Shown here one piece after another: positions 43,471 to 51,683 of a stretch of DNA of 64,000 nt. This stretch comes from an uncultured Robinsoniella sp. (GTDB lineage Bacteria; Bacillota; Clostridia; Lachnospirales; Lachnospiraceae): contig UQCR01000001.1 of assembly GCA_900539655.1 (NCBI GenBank), forward strand, positions 193,111 to 257,110, in the 5' to 3' direction. The notes beneath the pieces are model-generated. The model did no database searches, was not told the DNA's origin, and saw only the letters and a list, made by a program, of their open reading frames with translations. Within the stretch, counting starts at the first letter, position 1. Every line of letters begins with the position of its first letter. A program made the position numbers and the translations under genes.

Positions 43471-43500
43471 GAAATCAACCGTTCGGTTGATTTCTTTTTT
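43471..43500 (+). terminator. Perfect palindrome and T-run upstream of the ABC operon
   Basis: GAAATCAACCG and CGGTTGATTTC pair perfectly around TT, followed by a T run. It fits a terminator for the upstream gene. The core AACCGTTCGGTT also resembles TetR-type operators, and it lies 60 bases before the ABC genes; see findings. Confidence 0.75.
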
Positions 43501-43559
43501 TGTCCCGGATGTTAAAGTAATACCAGAAACGGAATACAGAAAGAATGAGAGGTTTTTAT

Positions 43560-44498
43560 ATGGATCAATTAATTAAGGTTATGAATCTGGATAAACGGTA
43601 CGGAGATAAAAAGGTGGTAAATAAAATTTCATTTGCAATCAGAAGTGGAGAGATTCTCTGTTTTCTGGGACCAAATGGAGCAGGCAAAAGTACGACAATC
43701 AATATCCTGGCGGGAGTTCTGGGCGCAGACGGCGGAGAAATCCAGTATAAAGGAAAACGGATGCAGGATGCAAAAAAAGAATATCAGTACCATCTTGGAG
43801 TTGTGCCACAGGATCTGGCTTTGTATGAAGATCTTACCGCCATGCAGAATGTATGTTTTTTTGCTTCTCTTTATGGGCTGAAAGGAAAGGACCTAAGAGA
43901 GAAGGCAGATCAGGCGCTTTTATTTGTGGGATTAAGCGAGCGTAAAGATCAGAAGGTAAAAACATTTTCTGGTGGAATGAAGCGCAGGCTAAATATAGCA
44001 TGTGCCATAGCGCACGAACCGGAATTGGTTATTATGGATGAACCCACGGTTGGTATTGATCCCCAGTCACGCAATCACATTTTAGAATCAATCAGGGAAC
44101 TGCGCAGGCATGGCATGACAGTACTCTATACGACACATTATATGGAAGAGGTAGAAGAGATTTCCACACGAATAATTGTAATGGACGACGGATCGCTTAT
44201 AGCAGAGGGAACAAAGGAGGAACTGAAGGAGAGTATTTCGGATAAGAGAAAATTCACGCTGACAGTAGAGTCGGATGCATTAAATGTAGATGAATTTTAT
44301 CGCATTGAAGGTGTTACTGAGATCAGGACAAAAGAGGGAGTCATTGAAATTACAACTTTAAAAAATGTGGAGAACCTGGATAAGATTATATCACTGGCAC
44401 TATCCCAAAACATTAAGATCAATAATGTTGTATGCCAAACGGCAAACCTGGAAACTGTATTTTTGAGCCTTACGGGAAAAAGCCTGCGGGATGAATAA
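43560..44498 (+). CDS. ABC-2 type transporter ATP-binding protein
   Basis: 312 aa from ATG 43560 (the frame opens at 43545). Walker A LGPNGAGKSTTINIL, Q-loop PQDLALYEDLTAMQ, signature FSGGMKRRLNIACAIA, Walker B LVIMDEPTVGIDP and the switch His THYMEEVEEI. A C-terminal extension of about 90 residues (from TLTVESDALNVDEF) follows the nucleotide-binding domain, as in exporters of the DRA/NodI type. Powers the two permeases downstream; export of drugs or antibiotics is inferred. Confidence 0.92.
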   Translation: MDQLIKVMNLDKRYGDKKVVNKISFAIRSGEILCFLGPNGAGKSTTINILAGVLGADGGEIQYKGKRMQDAKKEYQYHLGVVPQDLALYEDLTAMQNVCFFASLYGLKGKDLREKADQALLFVGLSERKDQKVKTFSGGMKRRLNIACAIAHEPELVIMDEPTVGIDPQSRNHILESIRELRRHGMTVLYTTHYMEEVEEISTRIIVMDDGSLIAEGTKEELKESISDKRKFTLTVESDALNVDEFYRIEGVTEIRTKEGVIEITTLKNVENLDKIISLALSQNIKINNVVCQTANLETVFLSLTGKSLRDE

Positions 44499-44522
44499 TC
44501 AGAAAGAAAAGAGGTATTTTGT

Positions 44523-45266
44523 ATGCAGGGATTTTATAATATTTTCAAACAGGATTTTTTGAATCTGGTAAAAAATCCAATGTGGCTTTTTTATGTATTG
44601 GCATTTCCAGTGTTACTGGTGGGAGTGATGGGTTTTTTTATGGAAGGAAGTTATGGCAGTAACATTACTTCATATGATTATTATGGCATCGGCCTTATGA
44701 TCTATGGAGCATTGAATGCGGCAACAATCGGTGCAAATTCCTTTATGGAGGAACGAATTAAAGCAGGGAATATGAGAATCATCTTTTCACCTCAGCCGGA
44801 TGCTTTCCTGTATATTTCCAAGATCGCCGCCTCATTTTTATTTACGGAAATTGCATATTTTATTGATTTTGGAATACTTCATTTTTTGTTTGGGGTAAAT
44901 ATTGGGGGAACGTATACGGGATATGTACTGGTGGTTTTGACTATGGCAATTTTGTTTTCCTCAGCGCTGGGAGTAATGTGCTGCTGTATCTTTAAAAGCG
45001 AGAATATCACAAACCAGATTTTAAGTACGGTACTAACCATATTATGCCTGTTGGGAGGTGTGTTCTTTTCCCTGGACGGATTTGGAGAGACCATCCGAAA
45101 AATATGTTTGCTGTCTCCTGTAAAATGGATACTGAATACGCTGTTCGCCATTATTTATGACAGGGATCTTGGGCAGGTAATGCCCACTATACTTCTATTG
45201 GCTGCAGGAACGGTTATTTTGCTGGCACTTTGCCGAGTGTTTTTTCATAAGGAGGATTATGTATGA
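44523..45266 (+). CDS. ABC-2 type permease (first subunit)
   Basis: 247 aa with six membrane segments, MQGFYNIFKQDFLNLVKNPM at the cytoplasmic start and the ABC-2 signature near PVKWILNTLFAII. Its stop TGA overlaps the original ATG of the second permease (ATGA, 45263-45266), so the two were translationally coupled before the insertion sequence arrived. Confidence 0.88.
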   Translation: MQGFYNIFKQDFLNLVKNPMWLFYVLAFPVLLVGVMGFFMEGSYGSNITSYDYYGIGLMIYGALNAATIGANSFMEERIKAGNMRIIFSPQPDAFLYISKIAASFLFTEIAYFIDFGILHFLFGVNIGGTYTGYVLVVLTMAILFSSALGVMCCCIFKSENITNQILSTVLTILCLLGGVFFSLDGFGETIRKICLLSPVKWILNTLFAIIYDRDLGQVMPTILLLAAGTVILLALCRVFFHKEDYV

Positions 45267-45324
45267 TTCAAATATTAAAAAATAATGTGGATAGGGTGTT
45301 ATGTAATAAAAAAAATGCTATAAT
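45251..45324 (+). repeat. 74-bp direct duplication flanking the IS, left copy
   Basis: GGAGGATTATGTATGATTCA and on for 74 bases, identical to 47285-47358. It carries the ribosome binding site and first 20 codons of the second permease gene. Confidence 0.93.
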
Positions 45325-45409
45325 CCCGTCTTTGACACATGTAGGGATTTATAAGTGCCACAACCCCTTGAAAACAATGGGTTTGTGGCACTTAATGCCC
45401 CATACATGA
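45263..45409 (+). pseudogene. Truncated copy of the second permease start, running into the IS
   Basis: The left copy of the duplication opens with ATG and the first 20 permease codons, then continues into IS sequence and stops at TGA 45407 after 48 codons. No membrane domain remains, so it is a remnant. It may still be translated through coupling to the first permease. Confidence 0.85.
45353..45393. terminator. Stem at the transposase end
   Basis: AAGTGCCACA with CCC pairs with GGGTTTGTGGCACTT around CTTGAAAACAAT. It stands just after the transposase stop, inside the IS; it probably stops read-through from either side. Confidence 0.75.
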
Positions 45410-45423
45410 AATATAGTAATGTT

Positions 45424-47151
45424 CTATCTGTTTTTACTTTTTTTCTGAATTTCTTTCATCTTACGCTTCGTTAAAAATTGATAGTCTGTTCGGAAACCGC
45501 AGACCTTGTGCAGATCGTCTGTTATTTCCTGCCGTTCATATACAGGCATAAAGCCTTGTTCTTCTATATCAGCAAAATTGATACTCCTTAACACTTGAAG
45601 CAGCTGCTCTGTGGTATAGGTACTTTTTAAGGAGCGTTTCAGCAGCCTGAAATGTAATAATGCAAGGAAGCATGTGAGAAAATGAGCCTTTATGCGGTCA
45701 TCACGTGCAAGGTAAACCGGTCTTGCCTCAAAATCTGTTTTCATGGTTCTGAAGCAGTCCTCAATCTGCCATCTGCCTTCACTGACGTTCAGGATATCTG
45801 CCACGTCATCATCCAGCAGGTCGGTACAGATGGCATAGAGACCATCATATTTTTCTTCTTCTGCAATCTTATCCAAATCTAGAAAATAGTGTACTTTTGC
45901 TTTTTCCCCTTCCGTGGTTACGGCCAGCTTGTTTACAAATCTTGCCGGATCATTTGGATTTTTACGCTGCCGTTTTAAAGAGCCATTGGCAACCATTTTT
46001 TCTGCCCTTGCAACCTGTTCTGCGCGAACTGCTTTCTGATAGGCCGCATACTTTGGTGAGTAAGTTATGATCAGTCTCTGGTGGAGCTTTTTGGTTGTAT
46101 AGGGTTCATCTTTATAAAAGAGACTTTGCTGATCAGCATCATCCAGCAGTGAGAAGTCGACAGGTGTGTCATCGGATAAGCGTTTAAAACCACTCCGGTT
46201 CAACGCCCATTTGCGCTCCTCTGCTGGAAGTTTTTTGATGGACTGTGTAACAATAAAGGAGCGCTGCCCCAAATGGTTAAACACTCTGTTATCTTCCGAA
46301 GCGAGACCTGCATCACTGCAGTAAATAAACTTTTCACATCCGAACTGCTGTAGGATTTTAGACTCCAGAGGTTTTAGTGATTTCTGCTCATTCTGATTAC
46401 CCGGAAACAGAGAAAAAGCCAGCGGTAATCCGTCACCATCCGTAAAGAGACCCATCTGGATAATCGGGTTTGGTCTGTGTTCCTTGCTTTTCCCGTATTT
46501 TTTATCCCCATCTTCCTGCTCAATTTCGAAGTAGTAGTTTGAACAGTCATAATAAAGGATTCTGTCATTTCTGTTTCCCAGGAAAAAACTGTTCTTGTAT
46601 ACTTCCCCCTGAATAAAATCCATTTCTTCTGCCAGAATGGAAAGTGCACGATATATGTCATGGAGTTCATAAGTCGGTGCTTCAAGGAAGTGCTTTGCAG
46701 CCCGGAAAGAAGAACTTTTACTGGAAGGATCCAGGATTCTGGTATAAATCAAATCAGAGAGAATGGCATTTAAATCATACTCAAACTTATGGCGGCTTTT
46801 GATTTTACGGCAGATAGAATCCATCTTAAGCCCATAGTAAACAGACTGGAGGAAAAGATAGCCACCGGTAAAGAGTTTTTTTCTGTTATAATCCAGGAGC
46901 CGATTGGAATGGAAAGGGATCAGAACAACAGCATCTTCGGCTTCACTTTTATATTTCAGCGTTTCGAGACGTGCCTGTTCATTAGCCCATGCCATTACAC
47001 CGTCCCGGTCTGTACCAAGACGTTTTGAAAGTTCTGCCAGAGTGCCCAATTTTCGAATGGTCTTGGAAGTACTTTTTCCCTGGTCATTGGTATAGGATTT
47101 GGTAATGTAAAAGGATTCTGAATTTTTTGATTTAGATGTTGTAATTCTCAT
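45424..47151 (-). CDS. IS1634 family transposase
   Basis: 575 aa from ATG 47151, behind GAGGTGATT. DDE transposase: the first catalytic Asp in ILYYDCSNYYFEI, second Asp in IYCSDAGLASEDN, and the Glu in GRWQIEDCFRTMKTDF followed by the Arg/Lys of the Y-(2)-R-(3)-E-(6)-K-like signature. An N-terminal segment RITTSKSKNSESFYITKSYT is typical of the family. The frame extends upstream to 47223 without support. It appears intact, so the element may still be active. Confidence 0.88.
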   Translation of the reverse strand: MRITTSKSKNSESFYITKSYTNDQGKSTSKTIRKLGTLAELSKRLGTDRDGVMAWANEQARLETLKYKSEAEDAVVLIPFHSNRLLDYNRKKLFTGGYLFLQSVYYGLKMDSICRKIKSRHKFEYDLNAILSDLIYTRILDPSSKSSSFRAAKHFLEAPTYELHDIYRALSILAEEMDFIQGEVYKNSFFLGNRNDRILYYDCSNYYFEIEQEDGDKKYGKSKEHRPNPIIQMGLFTDGDGLPLAFSLFPGNQNEQKSLKPLESKILQQFGCEKFIYCSDAGLASEDNRVFNHLGQRSFIVTQSIKKLPAEERKWALNRSGFKRLSDDTPVDFSLLDDADQQSLFYKDEPYTTKKLHQRLIITYSPKYAAYQKAVRAEQVARAEKMVANGSLKRQRKNPNDPARFVNKLAVTTEGEKAKVHYFLDLDKIAEEEKYDGLYAICTDLLDDDVADILNVSEGRWQIEDCFRTMKTDFEARPVYLARDDRIKAHFLTCFLALLHFRLLKRSLKSTYTTEQLLQVLRSINFADIEEQGFMPVYERQEITDDLHKVCGFRTDYQFLTKRKMKEIQKKSKNR

Positions 47152-47284
47152 AATAATCACCTCAATACCAGTATAACACAAATCACTAAATATTACTAGA
47201 TAGTAAAACAAAAAAGTTGACAAAAAAATAAGCCTACAATAAGGCTTTGAAGTGCTTTTGGATTGATGGATGTGTCAAACGCCC

Positions 47285-47358
47285 GGAGGATTATGTATGA
47301 TTCAAATATTAAAAAATAATGTGGATAGGGTGTTATGTAATAAAAAAAATGCTATAAT
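47285..47358 (+). repeat. 74-bp direct duplication flanking the IS, right copy
   Basis: Identical to 45251-45324 base for base by eye. It supplies GGAGGATT and the start codon of the intact permease gene. Confidence 0.93.
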
Positions 47359-48304
47359 GACGTTAGTACTCTCTATTTGTATGGTGGGATTTGCTATTTA
47401 TTTTACAAATAAGATACAGGTGATAGGAAATCTTGCGGTTGTTGGTAGCGCTGGGGCGGATGTGGAAATGGATAGTCAGGACATGCATATTCCAATTGGC
47501 GGTCTGGAACGTTATTATAACATCAGCTATATTTCTGAGGTACCAAAAGAAAGTGAACTGGTAAGCGGACGCTATGATGCGGTAATAAAACAATCTGCAA
47601 ATGGCTATGAGATTGAAACCGTAAAAAGTGATGATTTTAAAAAAACACTGATGCAGGCACTTGAGAATCCGTTAGAATTTGTCCCGGCTGCAAATCAGAT
47701 ACGGGGAGTTGGTACAAATATTATTGGATATTTAGTCATGATTCTTCTGATGCAGGGCGTGCTTCATATGGAATACTATGGGGAGGATAAGGAAAAGCAT
47801 TTGGTAGAGCGGATTGCAGTTTCCCCTCTCAGTTTCGTGAAATATCTTACCGCACATTTTCTATACGCTTTTCTGATGCTTTTTCTGCCAAGTATGGGAG
47901 TAGTGGCGGCAGCCCGGATAATGGGACTGAATATTGGGTTATCTCTATGGGAATATGCAGTACTGCTGGGAATTTTGTGCATGCTTTCGGTTTCGTTTGG
48001 AATCTTTATGCATACCTTCTGCAAGAGCATGGACAGCGCAAATATGACGGCATCGCCCCTCATTGTGCTGACATCTATTTTAGGAGGCACTTTCTATTCT
48101 TTTGCTCACAGTAACCAAATCATGAATGGGTTGATAAATGTGCTGCCTCAAAAGAATTTTATTTCATTTGTGAATGGGATGGAGAGGGGAAGCCTGGATA
48201 TGCATCATTATCAGCAGCTGGGCTACTGTCTGGTTATGATATTGGTATTGACTGGAATATCTGTTGTACGAAATTGCAGGAAATACCGGCCTGCTGTAAA
48301 ATAA
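47297..48304 (+). CDS. ABC-2 type permease (second subunit), rebuilt downstream of the IS
   Basis: 335 aa. ATG 47297 lies in the right copy of the duplication behind GGAGGATT. N-terminal membrane anchor (MTLVLSICMVGFAIYF), a long outer domain of about 120 residues, then five membrane segments with the ABC-2 motif LPQKNFISFVNGME region. It is complete despite the insertion, but it is no longer coupled to the first permease and lies behind a terminator and opposing transposase gene, so its expression may be lower. The frame continues nine codons upstream into the IS. Confidence 0.85.
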   Translation: MIQILKNNVDRVLCNKKNAIMTLVLSICMVGFAIYFTNKIQVIGNLAVVGSAGADVEMDSQDMHIPIGGLERYYNISYISEVPKESELVSGRYDAVIKQSANGYEIETVKSDDFKKTLMQALENPLEFVPAANQIRGVGTNIIGYLVMILLMQGVLHMEYYGEDKEKHLVERIAVSPLSFVKYLTAHFLYAFLMLFLPSMGVVAAARIMGLNIGLSLWEYAVLLGILCMLSVSFGIFMHTFCKSMDSANMTASPLIVLTSILGGTFYSFAHSNQIMNGLINVLPQKNFISFVNGMERGSLDMHHYQQLGYCLVMILVLTGISVVRNCRKYRPAVK

Positions 48305-48323
48305 AGTCCGGAAAGGTTTAATT

Positions 48324-50912
48324 ATGTTCAAAACATCTATATTACAATCAAAATTTAAAATCCCGAAACCGCGGAAGAATTATGTGGTGCGGCGTGATTT
48401 ATACAAGCTTTTAGATCAGGCAGCAGATTATAAAGTAATACTGATCCAGGGGGAGGCGGGCAGCGGTAAGACAACACTGCTCAGCTCCTATATATCTGAT
48501 AGAGGATTAAATACGGTGCGGTGGATTACCCTGGATGAAAGCAGTAATCATGTCTTAGTATTCTGGCGTTATTTTCTGGAAGCGGTGAGAGAGCAGCTGG
48601 GCGAAAAGGGTGAAGAACTGATACATCTCTTTGATGAAAATATGCAGTTAGAAAACATGGAGCATTTTTTGCCGGTTTTATTTGGTGAAATTAATATAGA
48701 AGATGACTGCTGGCTGGTATTGGATGATTTTCAGGTGATTCAGCAACCGGAACTGTTAAAAACAATTGACCTGTTATTGAAACACATACCGGAGAATCTT
48801 CATATTTTGCTGGTTGCCAGAGAACAGCCAAAGGTTTATCTGGGAGCGCTGGGAATGGAAGGCGAACTTCTGGTCATCGATGAGGAGCAGTTAAAATGCG
48901 GATTCCGGGAAAGCATGGATTTTCTGAAAAATACATTGGGGCTGGCATATACAGATAAAGTTCTGGAATATATGTGCAAAATTGCGGAAGGGTGGATTGG
49001 AGGCCTTCAGCTCTTATCCCTCTCGCTGAAAGGAAAGCCTGAGGAAGAGATTCTGACAATCCATTTCCAAAACCGTTTTACGGATGAGTACATTACCAGG
49101 GAGATATTCGAGATATTAACGGTGCAGGAACAGAGGTTTTTACTGTATTCCTCCGTATTTCAGTATTTTAATAAAGAAATGTGCAGGGAATTGATTGGTG
49201 AGGATGCAGCAGGGGCATTTGACAGTATCATAGACCGGAATTTATTTGTCATATGTGTAGATGAAAAGGAGGGCATGTACCGCTATCATGGAATTCTGCT
49301 GGAGTACTTAAGAAAGCTTTTTGCCAAAGAAGAAAGGGAGCTTCAATGGAAATTACATAAGCATGCGTCAGAAATTCTTTATGAAGCAGGTGATTATGAA
49401 GAGTGTCTGAATCAGCTCTTTTTCATAGAAGCCTATGAAGAAGCAATGAATGTACTGTCCCGGATTCCCCAGAACTCCATTTACTTTTCCTATTTCTGCA
49501 AAGTTCCGATAGATGAAATATATAAAAATCCGGATTTTGCCATACAGTATTTCTTTTATCACTATGCAAATTTTGAATTTGAGATATGTAAGAAAGTGTA
49601 TGAAAATTTAAACAGGGAAAACATTTCCGGTGATCTGGGAAAAGCAATCCAGTGTGCGGATTTATTTGTAAACGAGTCCTTTGCCTACTCGGATATCCGG
49701 CTGTTAACCATGGAAGAAATAGATAGTTTTCCTATTAATGATATAACGAAGGCATTTCTGCTGGTAAAGGAAACCTTTTTACAATATTACAAATGGAATA
49801 TTCAGATTGCTTTTACGTATCTGGAAAAGGCAGACAGTATCTGGAAGAGGACGGGGAATCATTATCTGGGATTTTTCGTGACTTTTGTACGTACACAGAT
49901 CTATGAAGAACTTGGCGAACTGGACATGTGCATGGAACTTTATGACAATTGCAGTCCTTTGCTGAATGATTATAAAATGCTAAAACTGCCCTATTATGTA
50001 GGGCTGATTGGCGTCTATCTGAAAAGAATGCAGCTAAAAGAAGCAAAGGCCGCAATAGACCAGGCAGAACAGGTGACATCCAGCGAAGCGCTTATGATGG
50101 ATCTGAGCTTCCAATATAATGTGGTGGAATATGAGTGTCTGACAGAGGACTATGCTAAAAGCAGTGCAAAGGTAAAAGCATTTTTAAGAAGCTGCCTGCC
50201 GGATAATTGCCTGATTGGGTCGGCACTGATCAAATACGTAATCTGGAACCATCAGGATGCGGAATGTGAGGAACGGTTTTTATATGATTTCACACGTGGT
50301 GCGGAACATGGAAATAAAGTAGATACCATGCTGGTTTATGCAAAGCTCTGTGCTGACAGGGGAGATGTGGATACTGCACTGCAGACAATCAATGATATAT
50401 TAAAATTTGCAAGAAAGAATCGTAATAAGACCAGAATTATTGAAGCTGATCTGTTGAAAATGAGAATATTGAACAGAGAAAAGGAAGAAGAACAGAGCAA
50501 GGAAACCCAGCGGGAATTAAAAAACATGCTGTTTGAAGTGATAACTTATGCTGCGGACAGCGGATTGCGCCAGCCCTTTTTCTTTGAACGAGAGCTGATG
50601 CAGGACCTGATAAAGCGGTATCGCTTGGAATTAGATGAAAAGCTGGAGGAGAAGGAACAGGAATTCATTCATGAAATGGTATTGGATGAGAGGAGTGAGA
50701 GCAGCTGCGGTCATAAAGAGCAGCTTCTTTCAGAACGGGAATTGGAAGTTCTGAGAGAACTCAGTATCGGTAAAAGCAACAAGCAGATAGGGGAGGAGCT
50801 TTGTATTTCACTGGCAACCGTAAAGACCCATGTAATAAATATTTATTCTAAGATGGGGGTGAACAGCAGACTGGCGGCTGTGAACAAGGGGAAGGTGATA
50901 GGGATTTTGTAG
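48324..50912 (+). CDS. Large LuxR/MalT-type ATP-binding transcriptional regulator
   Basis: 862 aa. Walker A GEAGSGKT at 43-50, Walker B around CWLVLDDFQVI, a STAND-type ATPase, then about 400 residues of helical (TPR-like) repeats and a C-terminal LuxR helix-turn-helix (ELEVLRELSIGKSNKQIGEE and LCISLATVKTHVINIYSKMG). Such proteins bind ATP and an inducer to activate transcription. Starts 19 bases after the permease gene, so it may belong to the ABC operon and control it. Ligand unknown. Confidence 0.88.
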   Translation: MFKTSILQSKFKIPKPRKNYVVRRDLYKLLDQAADYKVILIQGEAGSGKTTLLSSYISDRGLNTVRWITLDESSNHVLVFWRYFLEAVREQLGEKGEELIHLFDENMQLENMEHFLPVLFGEINIEDDCWLVLDDFQVIQQPELLKTIDLLLKHIPENLHILLVAREQPKVYLGALGMEGELLVIDEEQLKCGFRESMDFLKNTLGLAYTDKVLEYMCKIAEGWIGGLQLLSLSLKGKPEEEILTIHFQNRFTDEYITREIFEILTVQEQRFLLYSSVFQYFNKEMCRELIGEDAAGAFDSIIDRNLFVICVDEKEGMYRYHGILLEYLRKLFAKEERELQWKLHKHASEILYEAGDYEECLNQLFFIEAYEEAMNVLSRIPQNSIYFSYFCKVPIDEIYKNPDFAIQYFFYHYANFEFEICKKVYENLNRENISGDLGKAIQCADLFVNESFAYSDIRLLTMEEIDSFPINDITKAFLLVKETFLQYYKWNIQIAFTYLEKADSIWKRTGNHYLGFFVTFVRTQIYEELGELDMCMELYDNCSPLLNDYKMLKLPYYVGLIGVYLKRMQLKEAKAAIDQAEQVTSSEALMMDLSFQYNVVEYECLTEDYAKSSAKVKAFLRSCLPDNCLIGSALIKYVIWNHQDAECEERFLYDFTRGAEHGNKVDTMLVYAKLCADRGDVDTALQTINDILKFARKNRNKTRIIEADLLKMRILNREKEEEQSKETQRELKNMLFEVITYAADSGLRQPFFFERELMQDLIKRYRLELDEKLEEKEQEFIHEMVLDERSESSCGHKEQLLSERELEVLRELSIGKSNKQIGEELCISLATVKTHVINIYSKMGVNSRLAAVNKGKVIGIL

Positions 50913-50927
50913 AAAAAAGTAAAATGT

Positions 50928-50959
50928 AGCGGGGGATTTTATCATCTCTCGCTATTTTT
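50928..50959 (+). terminator. Terminator after the LuxR-type gene
   Basis: AGCGGGGGA pairs with TCTCTCGCT (two G-T pairs), loop TTTTATCA, followed by ATTTTT. Confidence 0.7.
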
Positions 50960-50979
50960 ATGTTATGCAATTGTTTTTC

Positions 50980-51044
50980 TTGACTTATTATAAAGGGAGA
51001 TGTATTATTTGTGTAATAATAGATATTAAATTAATATTTAATAT
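50980..51044 (+). promoter_or_regulatory. Promoter and palindromic operator of the AbiEi-dinD pair
   Basis: TTGACT at 50980-50985, 17-base spacer, TATTAT at 51003-51008. Then a perfect inverted repeat, ATATTAAAT-TAAT-ATTTAATAT, at 51023-51044, just past the expected start point. AbiEi proteins are known to bind inverted repeats in their own promoters, so this is a good operator candidate. Confidence 0.7.
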
Positions 51045-51064
51045 GATAAAGGTGGGCACTGTTC

Positions 51065-51670
51065 ATGTTGTTAAATACATATGATAAAGTTATTGCGTTA
51101 TTTAATAAAAATGCGGGGTATATGAGTTTTGCTGATTTACGTGGGGAAAAGATTACGGTGACCCAGATGCGAGAGTTAGAAGAGAGGGGGGTGATTCAAA
51201 AAATTTCATATGGTTGGTATTGGTGCACGACGTGTGGGCTACAAAAACCTGCAGACTATAAATATATTGAGCTGGGAAAAGTAGAGCCTAATGCAATTAT
51301 TTGTTTAGAGAGTGCCTGTTATATACATGGACTGTTAGGTCATGAGCCTTATAATGTATCTATAGCTATTGCACGAAATAACAGAAAGCAGCTAAAAATG
51401 CAGTTTCCTCTCCAAAAGCATTATTATACGAATCTGTATAATGAGGGAATCGAAGAACGAAGATCAGTGTTTGGTGATTATAAAGTATATAATATAGAAT
51501 TATGCATCTGTGACTGTATTCGGAAAATAAATAAGTTGAATTACGATATATACTTAGAAATAATTGAGAATTATAGCAATCGATCTGATAAGCAATTTGA
51601 TAAATTAAGGAAATATGCAATTAATATGAAGGTAGATAAGAAAATCAGGAAGGTATTAGAATGTGTTTAA
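51065..51670 (+). CDS. AbiEi-like antitoxin / transcriptional regulator
   Basis: 201 aa. The N-terminal winged-helix region, TYDKVIALFNKNAGYMSFAD and MRELEERGVIQKISYGWYWC, matches the AbiEi antitoxin domain, followed by an AbiEi-type C-terminal part (IICLESACYIHGLLGHEPYN, then CDCIRKINKLNYDIYLEIIE). In type IV toxin-antitoxin systems AbiEi represses the operon and neutralises the AbiEii nucleotidyltransferase toxin. No AbiEii follows; dinD starts 13 bases after the stop. AAAGGTG lies before ATG 51065. Confidence 0.8.
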   Translation: MLLNTYDKVIALFNKNAGYMSFADLRGEKITVTQMRELEERGVIQKISYGWYWCTTCGLQKPADYKYIELGKVEPNAIICLESACYIHGLLGHEPYNVSIAIARNNRKQLKMQFPLQKHYYTNLYNEGIEERRSVFGDYKVYNIELCICDCIRKINKLNYDIYLEIIENYSNRSDKQFDKLRKYAINMKVDKKIRKVLECV

Positions 51671-51683
51671 ATGAAAGGAAAAA

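Larger units (their letters stand above)
45325..47284 (-). mobile_element. IS1634-type insertion sequence
   Basis: 1960 bp between the two 74-bp duplications. Ends carry TTTGACACAT near each terminus in inverted orientation (45331-45340 and 47270-47279), with CCCGTC outside on the left and CGCCC on the right. One transposase on the minus strand. Very long and variable target duplications are a known feature of the IS1634/IS1549 group, and fit the 74 bp found here. Confidence 0.85.

Noticed and set aside
46789..47095. Small plus-strand frames inside the insertion sequence
   Set aside because: They are antisense to the transposase and have no features of their own.
45251..47358. 74-bp duplication as an assembly artefact
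   Set aside because: The copies flank exactly one complete insertion sequence whose family is known for long duplications, so a real event is more likely. Long reads would still be a good check.
51065..51670. Complete AbiE toxin-antitoxin system
   Set aside because: Only the AbiEi-like half is present; no nucleotidyltransferase frame follows or precedes it.
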